Assembly: GCA_035645555.1 (NCBI GenBank)
Contig: DASQMI010000091.1
Span: 1 to 30,371 of the forward strand
DNA: 30,371 nt
Source: Lysobacter_F sp035645555
GTDB lineage: Bacteria > Pseudomonadota > Gammaproteobacteria > Xanthomonadales > Xanthomonadaceae
Direction of reading: 5' to 3'
Shown: piece after piece, positions 8,371 to 15,052 of the stretch
Position numbering within the stretch: position 1 is the first letter of the stretch
Layout of the letters: each line of letters begins with the position of its first letter
The notes under the pieces: generated by a model
What the model was told of the DNA's origin: nothing
The model's database searches: none
The model's input: only the letters and a program-made list of their open reading frames with translations
Position numbers and translations under genes: made by a program

Positions 8371-9108
8371 ATGACCGACGCTCCCGTTGCCCTGGTCACC
8401 GGCGCTGCCCGCCGCATCGGCGCGGCGATCGCGCGCCGCCTGCATGCGGCCGGCTACGACCTCGCGCTGCACTGCCGGCGCTCGCGCGGCGAGCTGGACG
8501 CGCTGGTGGCCACGCTGGAGCGCGCACGGCCGGGCAGCACCTACGTGCTGCAGGCCGATCTCGCCGAGTTCGACCGCCTGCCGGAGCTGGTCGCGCACAC
8601 CATCGGCCGCTTCGGCAGGCTCGATGCGCTGGTCAACAACGCGTCCTCGTTCTATCCCACGCCGATCGGCAGCGTGACGCCCGCGCAATGGGACGACCTG
8701 TTCGCGAGCAATGCGCGCGCGCCGCTGTTCCTGGCCCAGGCGGCCGCACCGCACCTGCGCGCCGCGCGCGGGGCGATCGTCAACCTCACCGACGTGTACG
8801 CCGAGCGCCCGCTGCGCCAGCACACGGTCTACTGCATGGCAAAAGCCGCGCTGTTGATGCTGACCAAATCGCTCGCGGTCGAACTCGCGCCTGACGTTCG
8901 GGTCAACGCGGTCGCGCCCGGCGCGATCCTGTGGCCGGAGGACGACGGCAACGTCGAAGCGCAGAAGGCGATGCTCGCGCGCACGCCGCTCGGCCGCACC
9001 GGCACAGCGGAGGAGGTCGCCGATGCGGTGCGCTGGCTGCTGCAGGACGCGAGCTACAGCACCGGCCAGGTGCTCGACCTCGACGGCGGCCGCGGCCTGC
9101 TCGGCTGA
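8371..9108 (+). CDS. folM: Pteridine reductase, FolM-like short-chain dehydrogenase
   Basis: NADPH-dependent reductase expected to act on dihydrobiopterin/dihydromonapterin or dihydrofolate in the cytoplasm. The 245 residues form a single SDR domain. The cofactor motif is TGAARRIG (10-17), with Arg in the place of the usual Gly, which is the mark of PTR1/FolM proteins. NNAS is at 89-92. The catalytic set D141, Y154 and K158 keeps the same 13- and 4-residue spacing as the Asp-Tyr-Lys triad of Leishmania PTR1. The ATG at 8371 is preceded by GAGAAG; the longer frame from 8293 adds 26 residues of no SDR character. Its stop is 1 nt from the convergent HAD phosphatase stop. The neighbourhood of folB and folK supports a pterin role. 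Confidence 0.85.
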   Translation: MTDAPVALVTGAARRIGAAIARRLHAAGYDLALHCRRSRGELDALVATLERARPGSTYVLQADLAEFDRLPELVAHTIGRFGRLDALVNNASSFYPTPIGSVTPAQWDDLFASNARAPLFLAQAAAPHLRAARGAIVNLTDVYAERPLRQHTVYCMAKAALLMLTKSLAVELAPDVRVNAVAPGAILWPEDDGNVEAQKAMLARTPLGRTGTAEEVADAVRWLLQDASYSTGQVLDLDGGRGLLG

Positions 9109-9109
9109 C

Positions 9110-9742
9110 TCAGCGCGCGGCGCGGATCGCGACTTCGAGCGGCAGTCCGTCGGGCACGCGCTGGCCGCGGTAGTGCGGGGCGTCGGCCAGCGCCAGCAGT
9201 TCGCGGTCTTCGGGCGTATCGCCATAGGCGTGGATGCGCTCGAAACGCCACAGGTCGTACTGCGCGCGCACGCGCCGCACCTTTTCCTCGCGCACGCATT
9301 GCGCACCGGCGTAGCGGCCGGTGAGCACGCCATCGCGCTGCTCGAGCGTCGAGCACAGCAGGTCGAGCCCGTGCGCATCGCACCACGGCCGCAGGTAGAC
9401 GTCGAAGGCGCCGGAGACCACGGCGATCGCGTCGCCGCGCTTTCGGTGCCAGGCGATGCGCGCCATCGCCTCCGGCCGCAGCAGCTGCGGGATCGCCTCG
9501 GCGGCGAAGCGGCGGCCGGCCGCTTCCAGCTCCGCGACCGGCAACCCGGCCAGCGCGTAGCGCACCAGCGCCGCGCGCGTCAGGTTGCCCGACACCAGGC
9601 CGGCCCGATAGCCCAGCACGAGCGGTGCGAACAGCGGCACGCCGATCGCCCAGCGCGTCGGCGGGGTGACCGCCCGCAGGAACGGCGGGAACGTCTCGCG
9701 CGAGGTGATCGTGCCGTCGAAGTCGAACAGGGCCAGATCCAT
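9110..9742 (-). CDS. HAD-IB family phosphatase (SerB/PgpC-like)
   Basis: A 210-residue haloacid-dehalogenase phosphatase. Motif I is DFDGT with nucleophile D7 and acid D9, motif II is the Ser of VVSGAFD, a Lys of motif III lies in REEKVRRV, and motif IV is YGDTPEDRELL. A hydrophobic cap stretch (AIGVPLFAPLVLGYRAG, about residues 36-52) could touch membranes. Length and hydrophobic patch recall PgpC (phosphatidylglycerophosphatase C, 211 aa), while the core recalls phosphoserine phosphatase; I cannot choose between them. The ATG at 9742 has AAGGA 8 nt upstream; the longer frame crosses the promoter region. It lies 98 nt downstream of folK with its own -10-like box, so it may be expressed separately. 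Confidence 0.85.
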   Translation of the reverse strand: MDLALFDFDGTITSRETFPPFLRAVTPPTRWAIGVPLFAPLVLGYRAGLVSGNLTRAALVRYALAGLPVAELEAAGRRFAAEAIPQLLRPEAMARIAWHRKRGDAIAVVSGAFDVYLRPWCDAHGLDLLCSTLEQRDGVLTGRYAGAQCVREEKVRRVRAQYDLWRFERIHAYGDTPEDRELLALADAPHYRGQRVPDGLPLEVAIRAAR

Positions 9743-9787
9743 GGCGGCATCCTTGTGACGGCGCCGGCATGGCGTCCGATGGGCAGG

Positions 9788-9805
9788 CAGCCACCCGGGT
9801 GGCTG
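9788..9805. promoter_or_regulatory. Perfect 18-bp palindrome in the folK-HAD gap
   Basis: CAGCCACCC followed directly by its exact reverse complement GGGTGGCTG. It lies just downstream of the TATACT box on the minus strand and about 46 nt before the HAD start codon. As RNA it would fold as a 7-bp stem with a CCGG loop. It could be a terminator for folK, a leader hairpin, or an operator. Confidence 0.5.
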
Positions 9806-9816
9806 GACCGCGGCGG

Positions 9817-9822
9817 AGTATA
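9817..9822 (-). promoter_or_regulatory. Probable -10 box of the HAD phosphatase gene
   Basis: TATACT on the minus strand, 74 nt before the ATG at 9742, in a GC-rich background (GGCCGC just upstream). A -35 would fall at the end of folK and is not recognisable. Confidence 0.45.
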
Positions 9823-9840
9823 GCGGCCGCGGGCGGCGGC

Positions 9841-10323
9841 CTAGAGCCGCACGCTGAACGCCGGCTGGCCGTGCTCGGGATGGGCCGCCCACAGCGCGGC
9901 GAGCGTGCGCCCGGTGCCGGGCACCACCACGTCCGGGGCGATCTCGGCCAGCGGACGCAGCACGAATGCGTGCTTCAGCTCCGGACGCGGGAGCTGCAGG
10001 TGGCCGGGGCCGTGCAGTTGCAGGTCGTCGAACAGCACCAGGTCGACGTCGAGCGTGCGGCTGCCGAAGCGCGGGCCGCTGCGGTCGCGCCCGTGCGCGT
10101 CCTCCAGCGCGTGCAGCCAGGCGTCGAGCGCGTACGGGTCGAGGTCGCTGTCGATCGCGGCGGCGGCGTTGAGGAAATCCGGCCCGTCGAAGCCGACCGC
10201 CGACGTGCGGTAGACCGCGGACACCGTCACGTTGGCGAACCGCGCGCGCAGCGCATCGATCGCCGCGCGCAGGTGGCGCTCCGGCTCGATGTTGCTGCCC
10301 AGGCTCAGGTAGGCGCGGCTCAT
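9841..10323 (-). CDS. folK: 2-amino-4-hydroxy-6-hydroxymethyldihydropteridine diphosphokinase (HPPK)
   Basis: Transfers pyrophosphate from ATP to 6-hydroxymethyl-7,8-dihydropterin, the step before dihydropteroate synthase in folate synthesis. The 160-residue length is typical (E. coli 159). Motifs: SLGSN near the N-terminus, YRTSAVGF, PDFLNAAA, the ATP/Mg-binding RFGSRTLDVDLVLFDD, and LPRPELKHAFVLRPLAEIAP. All the usual active-site residues look intact. Its ATG overlaps the folB stop (ATGA), so the two are translationally coupled. The stop lies 98 nt before the HAD phosphatase start. Confidence 0.96.
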   Translation of the reverse strand: MSRAYLSLGSNIEPERHLRAAIDALRARFANVTVSAVYRTSAVGFDGPDFLNAAAAIDSDLDPYALDAWLHALEDAHGRDRSGPRFGSRTLDVDLVLFDDLQLHGPGHLQLPRPELKHAFVLRPLAEIAPDVVVPGTGRTLAALWAAHPEHGQPAFSVRL

Positions 10324-10685
10324 GCCGGGCGCGCGCGTTCGATCAACACGCCGACCGCGCGCGCGCCGCGCACCGCGCCCGGCTTGCTCAGCTTCAGCCG
10401 CAGGTGGGCGACGTCGAACTCGGCGAGGATCAGCTCGGCCACGCGCTCGGCCAGGGTCTCGACCAGCCCGAACCCGGACTGCTCGACGAACGCGATCACC
10501 CGCTTGCTGACCGCCTTGTAGTCCAGCGTGTCCTCGATGCGGTCGGTAGCCGCCGGCCTGCGGTTGTCGAACGCCATCTCGATGTCGAACACCAGCGGCT
10601 GGCGCACGCGGCGCTCCCAGTCGTAGATGCCGATCAGCGCCTCGACCTCGAGGCCTTCGATGAACACCCGGTCGAGATGGGCCAT
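10320..10685 (-). CDS. folB: Dihydroneopterin aldolase
   Basis: Converts 7,8-dihydroneopterin to 6-hydroxymethyldihydropterin and glycolaldehyde, feeding FolK. The 121-residue length is normal for this octameric enzyme. Visible family residues: GLEVEALIGIYDWERRVRQPLVFDIEM, DTLDYKAVS (Tyr), the catalytic-region Glu in LVETLAERVAELI, and the Lys of LKLSKPGAV. I chose the ATG at 10685 (MAHLDRVF); a frame extending to 10796 runs through repeat sequence. No strong Shine-Dalgarno is visible, because the bases just upstream are part of a GGGATCC/GGAATTG-like repeat. It overlaps folK by 4 nt, and its upstream neighbour on the same strand is tsaD, 100 nt away. Confidence 0.94.
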   Translation of the reverse strand: MAHLDRVFIEGLEVEALIGIYDWERRVRQPLVFDIEMAFDNRRPAATDRIEDTLDYKAVSKRVIAFVEQSGFGLVETLAERVAELILAEFDVAHLRLKLSKPGAVRGARAVGVLIERARPA

Positions 10686-10686
10686 T

Positions 10687-10809
10687 CGGGATCCGGAATT
10701 GGAAAAAGCGGTCATGGGCTGCGGCGCGGCGGTCAGGCGGGGAAGCGTAGCGGAGCCGAAGCCGCGCCGTGGCTTCTTCGGATCCCTAATCCCCAATCCC
10801 GAATCCCGG
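10687..10809. repeat. Heptanucleotide tandem repeat with internal hairpin, folB-tsaD gap
   Basis: On the plus strand four tandem heptamers run 10782-10809: ATCCCTA, ATCCCCA, ATCCCGA, ATCCCGG. Their minus-strand reading is GGGATTN, and they form the last codons and stop of tsaD. About 80 nt away at 10687-10702 lies a degenerate pair, GGGATCC and GGAATTG, in the opposite orientation next to the folB start. Between them is a hairpin (10758-10763 with 10771-10776). The arrangement looks like a small dispersed intergenic element; from memory, GGGATTG-type heptamers are common between genes in Xanthomonadaceae. Only this copy is in the window. Confidence 0.6.
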
Positions 10810-11820
10810 CACTTCTGCCAGCGCGGCCATGTCCCAGCGCGCGTGCACCCGCACCGCGGGGTCTTCGTGCTGGCCCGCGGCCAGCCGCACGGCGCCGGCG
10901 AACGCGATCATCGCGCCGTTGTCGGTGCAGAACGCCGGACGCGGGAAGCGCACCCGCCCGCCACGCCGCGCCGCCATCGCCTCCAGCGCCGCGCGCAGCC
11001 GCAGGTTGGCGCCCACGCCGCCGGCGACGATCAGCGCGTCGTGGCCGGTCGCCTCCAGCGCGCGCTCGCACTTGATCGCGAGCGTCTCCACCACCGCGTC
11101 CTCGAACGCGCGGGCGATGTCCGCGCGGGTCTGCTCGCTGCGGTCGCTGGCCTGCCAGGCCAGCAGCACCTGGGTCTTCAGTCCGCTGAAGCTGAAGTCG
11201 AGCCCCGGCCGGTCGGTCATCGGCCGCGCGAAGCGGAACACTCCGGCACGCCCCTGCTCGGCCAGCGCGGCGAGCTGCGGCCCGCCCGGGTACGGCAGGC
11301 CCATCAGCTTGGCGGTCTTGTCGAACGCTTCGCCCGCGGCGTCGTCGAGCGTCTCCCCGAGCAGGCGGTAGCGGCCGATCGCCTCCACCGCCACCAGCTG
11401 GGTATGGCCACCGGAGACCAGCAGCGCCACGAACGGCGGCCGCAGCGCCGGGTCTTCCAGCAGCGGCGCGAGCAGGTGGCCTTCCATGTGGTGCACGGCG
11501 ATCGCCGGCACGTCCAGCGCCCAGGCGAGCGCGCGTGCCACCCCGGCACCGACCAGCAGCGCGCCCACCAGCCCGGGGCCGGCGGTGTAGGCGACCCCGT
11601 CGAGCTCCTCGACCCCCAGCCCGGCCTCGGCCAGGGTCTGGCGGATCAGCGGCAGCAGCTTGCGGACGTGGTCGCGGCTGGCGAGCTCCGGCACCACCCC
11701 GCCGTATTCCGCGTGCAGGCCGATCTGGCTGTAGAGCGCATGCGCGCGCAGGCCGGCGCCGGTGGCGTACACCGCCACCCCGGTCTCGTCGCAGCTGGTC
11801 TCGATGCCGAGCACGTTCAT
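10786..11820 (-). CDS. tsaD: tRNA N6-threonylcarbamoyladenosine synthase catalytic subunit
   Basis: With TsaB and TsaE it transfers threonylcarbamoyl from the TsaC product to A37 of ANN-decoding tRNAs. The 344 residues compare with 337 in E. coli. Visible motifs: GIETSCDET at the N-terminus, the metal ligands H111 and H115 in HHMEGH, LLVSGGHTQ, the DFSFSGLKT segment, and VAGGVGAN. The metal-site Asp occurs in FCTDNGAM. The ATG at 11820 is the only sensible start and lies in a short divergent gap with rpsU. The final residues (GFGIGD and stop) are encoded by the GGGATT heptamer repeat, so the C-terminus seems to have been extended or replaced by repeat sequence. Confidence 0.96.
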   Translation of the reverse strand: MNVLGIETSCDETGVAVYATGAGLRAHALYSQIGLHAEYGGVVPELASRDHVRKLLPLIRQTLAEAGLGVEELDGVAYTAGPGLVGALLVGAGVARALAWALDVPAIAVHHMEGHLLAPLLEDPALRPPFVALLVSGGHTQLVAVEAIGRYRLLGETLDDAAGEAFDKTAKLMGLPYPGGPQLAALAEQGRAGVFRFARPMTDRPGLDFSFSGLKTQVLLAWQASDRSEQTRADIARAFEDAVVETLAIKCERALEATGHDALIVAGGVGANLRLRAALEAMAARRGGRVRFPRPAFCTDNGAMIAFAGAVRLAAGQHEDPAVRVHARWDMAALAEVPGFGIGD

Positions 11821-11830
11821 GGGTGCTATG

Positions 11831-11860
11831 TTGCACCGCCGGAAAGCGCGTCGCTATAAT
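11831..11860 (+). promoter_or_regulatory. Sigma70-type promoter of rpsU
   Basis: TTGCAC at 11831-11836 and a consensus TATAAT at 11855-11860, spaced by 18 nt. Transcription would start near 11867, giving a leader of about 42 nt. The -35 lies only about 10 nt from the divergent tsaD start codon. Confidence 0.75.
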
Positions 11861-11871
11861 GCGCGGCTCGC

Positions 11872-11888
11872 CCGGCCCGACGGGCCGG
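11872..11888 (+). promoter_or_regulatory. Hairpin in the rpsU leader
   Basis: CCGGCCC (11872-11878) pairs perfectly with GGGCCGG (11882-11888) around a GAC loop. It sits between the predicted transcription start and the rpsU ATG. Function is unknown; it could be a leader stabiliser or a regulatory fold. Confidence 0.4.
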
Positions 11889-11908
11889 TCCCCGTTCCCG
11901 AGATCCCT

Positions 11909-12124
11909 ATGCCCAGCGTCAAAGTCCGCGAAAACGAGCCGTTCGAGTTTGCCCTGCGCCGCTTCAAGCGCACCTGCGAAAAGGCCGGCGTGCTGGCCGA
12001 AACCCGCAAGCGCGAGTTCTACGAGAAGCCGACGCAGGAGCGCAAGCGCAAGGCGGCCGCCGCGGTGAAGCGCCAGATGCGCCGCCAGTCGCGCGACGCC
12101 ACCAAGCGCCAGCGCATGTACTGA
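11909..12124 (+). CDS. rpsU: 30S ribosomal protein bS21
   Basis: A 71-residue basic protein of the small ribosomal subunit near the anti-Shine-Dalgarno end of 16S rRNA, important in initiation. The sequence begins MPSVKVRENEPFEFALRRFKR, has the family's KREFYEKPTQERKRK stretch, and ends RDATKRQRMY. The length equals that of the E. coli protein. A good promoter precedes it, but the 15 nt before the ATG contain only a weak GAG as ribosome-binding site. A classic terminator follows, separating most rpsU transcription from yqeY. It heads the rpsU-(yqeY-GNAT)-dnaG row, a variant of the macromolecular-synthesis operon. Confidence 0.97.
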   Translation: MPSVKVRENEPFEFALRRFKRTCEKAGVLAETRKREFYEKPTQERKRKAAAAVKRQMRRQSRDATKRQRMY

Positions 12125-12132
12125 GCCGCGCC

Positions 12133-12153
12133 GCGGGCGTCGTCGACGCCCGC
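12133..12153 (+). other. Hairpin just after rpsU
   Basis: A 9-bp stem (12133-12141 with 12145-12153) and 3-nt loop, beginning 9 nt after the rpsU stop. It precedes the true terminator by about 20 nt and may protect the short rpsU mRNA from 3' exonucleases. Confidence 0.5.
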
Positions 12154-12174
12154 CCGGTACCGGACGACGCTTCG

Positions 12175-12207
12175 AGCCGGCCGCGCCCCGCGCGCGCCGG
12201 CTTTTTT
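12175..12207 (+). terminator. Rho-independent terminator after rpsU
   Basis: The stem AGCCGGC pairs with GCCGGCT and extends by GCGC with GCGC across one bulged C (12182), with a 5-nt loop. It is followed directly by six T (12202-12207). It is the only hairpin in the window with a full T-tract. Confidence 0.88.
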
Positions 12208-12262
12208 GCGTTCCGCGCGGCCGACCGCGCGGCGGCGCCCCGCCACGCAAAGGAGTGAACCG

Positions 12263-12709
12263 ATGAGCCTGAAGCAGCGACTCACCGACGACATGAAGGC
12301 CGCGATGAAGAGCGGCGACAAGGCCAGCCTGGCCGCGATTCGGCTGATCAACGCCGCGATCAAGCAGAAGGAGGTCGACGAGCGCATCGAGATGGACGAT
12401 GCCGCCGTCGTCGCCGTGCTCGACAAGATGGTCAAGCAGCGCCGCGATTCGATCGCCCAGTACCAGGCCGCCGGCCGCGCCGACCTGGCCGACGCCGAGC
12501 AGGCCGAGATCGCGGTGATCGAGCGCTACCTGCCGGCCAAGCTCGGGGAAACCGAAATCCGCGCCGCGGTGGCCGCGGCGATCGCCGAGACCGGCGCCGC
12601 GGGCCCGGCGGACATGGGCAAGGTGATGGGCGTGCTGAAGCCGAAGCTCGCCGGACAAGCGGACATGGGCCAGGTTTCGGCGCTGGTGAAGCAGGCGCTG
12701 GCGGGCTGA
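12263..12709 (+). CDS. yqeY: GatB/YqeY domain protein
   Basis: A 148-residue cytoplasmic helical protein of the YqeY family, related to the tail domain of the GatB amidotransferase subunit and thought to contact tRNA, though its function in bacteria is unproven. Visible family features: SLKQRLTDDMKAAMKSGDK at the N-terminus, LAAIRLINAAIKQKEVDER, IEVIERYLP-like EIAVIERYLPAKL, and a C-terminal DMGKVMGVLKPKLAGQADMGQVSALVKQAL. The start is fixed by a strong AAAGGAG 8 nt before the ATG. It lies downstream of the rpsU terminator and 5 nt upstream of the GNAT gene. The rpsU-yqeY-dnaG order is common in gammaproteobacteria. Confidence 0.93.
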   Translation: MSLKQRLTDDMKAAMKSGDKASLAAIRLINAAIKQKEVDERIEMDDAAVVAVLDKMVKQRRDSIAQYQAAGRADLADAEQAEIAVIERYLPAKLGETEIRAAVAAAIAETGAAGPADMGKVMGVLKPKLAGQADMGQVSALVKQALAG

Positions 12710-12714
12710 GCGCG

Positions 12715-13203
12715 ATGGCCCCCGGCGTCGTCCTGCGCCCGGCCGTCCGCGAGGACGTGCCGCTGATCCTCGGCTTCATCCGCGAGCTGGCCGACTACGA
12801 GAAGCTCGCGCACGAAGTGGTCGCCGACGAGGCGGTGCTTACCGAGCAGCTGTTCGGCGCGCATCCCGCCGCGGAGGTGGTGATCGCCGAGGTCGACGGG
12901 CAGCCGGCCGGCTTCGCGCTGTTCTTCCACAACTTCTCCACCTTCCTCGGCCGGCGCGGGCTCTACCTCGAGGACCTGTACGTGCGCCCGGCGTTCCGCG
13001 GCCACGGGCTCGGCCTCACGTTGATGCGCCATCTGGCGCGCATCGCGGTCGAACGCGGCTGCGGGCGCTTCGAATGGTGGGTGCTGGACTGGAACACGCC
13101 GGCGATCGAGTTCTATCGCCGGCTCGGCGCGGTCGGCATGGGGGACTGGACCGTGCAGCGGCTCACCGGCGACGCGCTGCGGCGGCTGGCCGAGGGCGGT
13201 TAG
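12715..13203 (+). CDS. GNAT acetyltransferase, spermidine/spermine N1-acetyltransferase-like
   Basis: A 162-residue GNAT enzyme. The acetyl-CoA loop is VRPAFRGHGLG, after the strand GLYLEDLYV. The whole protein resembles the SAT1/diamine acetyltransferase type: an N-terminal LRPAVREDVPLILGFIRELADYEK, HNFSTFLGRRGLYLEDLYV, then WVLDWNTPAIEFYRRLGA and a C-terminal W-containing segment. This makes a polyamine or thialysine-type amine the most likely acceptor, but this is inferred from the family. It starts 5 nt after yqeY with no clear ribosome-binding site, which suggests coupling, and ends 47 nt before dnaG. It is an insertion between yqeY and dnaG relative to the E. coli arrangement. Confidence 0.88.
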   Translation: MAPGVVLRPAVREDVPLILGFIRELADYEKLAHEVVADEAVLTEQLFGAHPAAEVVIAEVDGQPAGFALFFHNFSTFLGRRGLYLEDLYVRPAFRGHGLGLTLMRHLARIAVERGCGRFEWWVLDWNTPAIEFYRRLGAVGMGDWTVQRLTGDALRRLAEGG

Positions 13204-13250
13204 GCAGCCCGCAAGGCGCGGGCGCCGGCAGCGGATGCGATGATGTGCCG

Positions 13251-14996
13251 ATGGGCCGCATACCCGACGCGTTCATCGACGAGCTGCTGGCGCGCACCGA
13301 CATCGTCGAGGTGGTCGGCGCGCGCGTGCCGCTCAAGCGCCAGGGCCGCGAATACTCCGCGCGGTGCCCGTTCCACGACGAGCGCTCGCCGTCGTTCTAC
13401 GTCTCGCCGACCAAGCAGTTCTACCACTGCTTCGGCTGCGGCGCGCACGGCACCGCGCTGAGCTTCCTGATCAACTACGACCGGCTCGAATTCCTCGACG
13501 CGGTCGAGGAGCTCGCGCGCCGGGTCGGCATGGAAGTCCCACGCGACACCCGCAGCCGCAACGAGAATCCGGATACGCGCGATCTGTACGCGGCGCTGGA
13601 GGCGGCGACCAAGTTCTTCCAGAAGCAGCTCGCCGCGAACGACCGCGCGGGCGCCTACCTCGACGGTCGCGGAGTCGATGCCGAGATCCGCGCGCGCTTC
13701 GCGATCGGCTACGCGCCCGACAGCTTCAACGCGCTGCGCGATGCGCTCGGCACCGACGCGCGGCGGATGGCGCTGCTCGAACGCGCCGGGCTGTTCTCCA
13801 AGAACGACGCCGGCCGCGTCTACGACAAGTTCCGCGACCGGGTGATGTTTCCGATCCACGACCGCCGCGGGCGGGTGATCGCGTTCGGCGGGCGCATCCT
13901 GGAGAAGAAGGACGACGCGCCGAAATACCTCAACTCGCCGGAAACCGCGCTGTTCCACAAGGGCCGCGAGCTATATGGGCTGTGGCAGGTGCGCCAGGCG
14001 CACGCGCGCATCCCGCGGCTGATCGTGGTCGAGGGCTACATGGACGTGGTCGCGCTGTTCCAGCACGGCATCGACACCGCGGTGGCCACGCTCGGCACCG
14101 CGACCACGCCGGACCATGCCGAGCTGCTGTTCCGCAACGCGCCGGACGTGTTCTTCTGCTTCGATGGCGACCGCGCCGGGCGTTCGGCGGCGTGGAAGGC
14201 GGTGGAGTCGGTGCTGCCGCGCATGAAGGACGGCCGCCAGGCGTTCTTCCTGTTCCTGCCGGAGGGCGAGGATCCGGACTCGCTGGTCCGACACGAAGGC
14301 CATGCCGGCTTCGAGGCGCGCCTGGCGCACGCCACGCCGCTGTCGCAGTTCTTTTTCGACACGCTCGCCCACGACGTCAACCTCGCCACGCTCGAGGGCA
14401 AGGGCCGGCTGGCCGAACGCGCCAAGCCGCTGCTCGCGCAGATCCCCGACGGCGCATTCCGCGACCTGATGCAGCAGCGGCTGACCGAACTCACCGGCGT
14501 GGGTGCGCGCAGCGCGCCGCCGGAAAGTCCGGCGCCCGCGCCGCGCGGGTCATCGCGCCCGGCCGCGGTGCCGGCGCCGAAGCGCAGCCTGGTGCGCGGC
14601 GCGATCGCGCTGCTGCTGCAGAAGCCGGCGCTCGCGCTGGAACTGCCGCTGCCGCTGCGCTTCGCGGCGCTGCGCCAGCCCGGCGTGGCGCTGCTTGTGG
14701 AGCTCATCGAGCTGGTGCACGCGCGCCCGGACATCACCACCGGCGTGCTCGTCGAGCATTTCGCCGAGCGCGAGGAGCACGCCGCGCTGCAGAAACTGGC
14801 GCTGCAGAGCATGCCGGGCGAGGAACCGGCCTGGCGCGCGGAACTGGTCGACGCGGCCGCCAAGCTCGAACAGCAGACCCTGCAGCAGCGCATCGACGAG
14901 CTGCAGGCCAAGCAGCGCGAATCCGGCCTCGACGACGACGACAAGGCCGAGCTGCGGCAGCTGCTGCAGCAGAAGCTCACGACGCGCGCGCCCTAG
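13251..14996 (+). CDS. dnaG: DNA primase
   Basis: Makes RNA primers at the replication fork with the DnaB helicase. The 581-residue length equals that of E. coli DnaG. The N-terminal CHC2 zinc site is C39, H42, C60 and C63. The TOPRIM core has the catalytic Glu E261 in VVEGYMD and the DGD pair D305/D307. The RNA polymerase domain motifs PIHDRRGRVIAFGGR and PKYLNSPET are present. An Arg/Pro/Ala linker (about 424-445) leads to the C-terminal helicase-binding domain. The ATG at 13251 lacks a recognisable Shine-Dalgarno; the in-frame extension upstream lies inside the GNAT gene and is rejected. rpoD, which follows dnaG in E. coli, is not here. Confidence 0.97.
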   Translation: MGRIPDAFIDELLARTDIVEVVGARVPLKRQGREYSARCPFHDERSPSFYVSPTKQFYHCFGCGAHGTALSFLINYDRLEFLDAVEELARRVGMEVPRDTRSRNENPDTRDLYAALEAATKFFQKQLAANDRAGAYLDGRGVDAEIRARFAIGYAPDSFNALRDALGTDARRMALLERAGLFSKNDAGRVYDKFRDRVMFPIHDRRGRVIAFGGRILEKKDDAPKYLNSPETALFHKGRELYGLWQVRQAHARIPRLIVVEGYMDVVALFQHGIDTAVATLGTATTPDHAELLFRNAPDVFFCFDGDRAGRSAAWKAVESVLPRMKDGRQAFFLFLPEGEDPDSLVRHEGHAGFEARLAHATPLSQFFFDTLAHDVNLATLEGKGRLAERAKPLLAQIPDGAFRDLMQQRLTELTGVGARSAPPESPAPAPRGSSRPAAVPAPKRSLVRGAIALLLQKPALALELPLPLRFAALRQPGVALLVELIELVHARPDITTGVLVEHFAEREEHAALQKLALQSMPGEEPAWRAELVDAAAKLEQQTLQQRIDELQAKQRESGLDDDDKAELRQLLQQKLTTRAP

Positions 14997-15052
14997 TCCG
15001 CACCGGCCGCACTGCCGCTAAGCTGGGCGGACCCGTTCCACGGAGCCGCCCG

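Noticed and set aside
6672..8417. Apparent fusion of a long N-terminal region to the VanZ-like domain
   Set aside because: The upstream part is the methyltransferase read in another frame; the GTG at 7067 with a GTGA overlap explains the VanZ gene.
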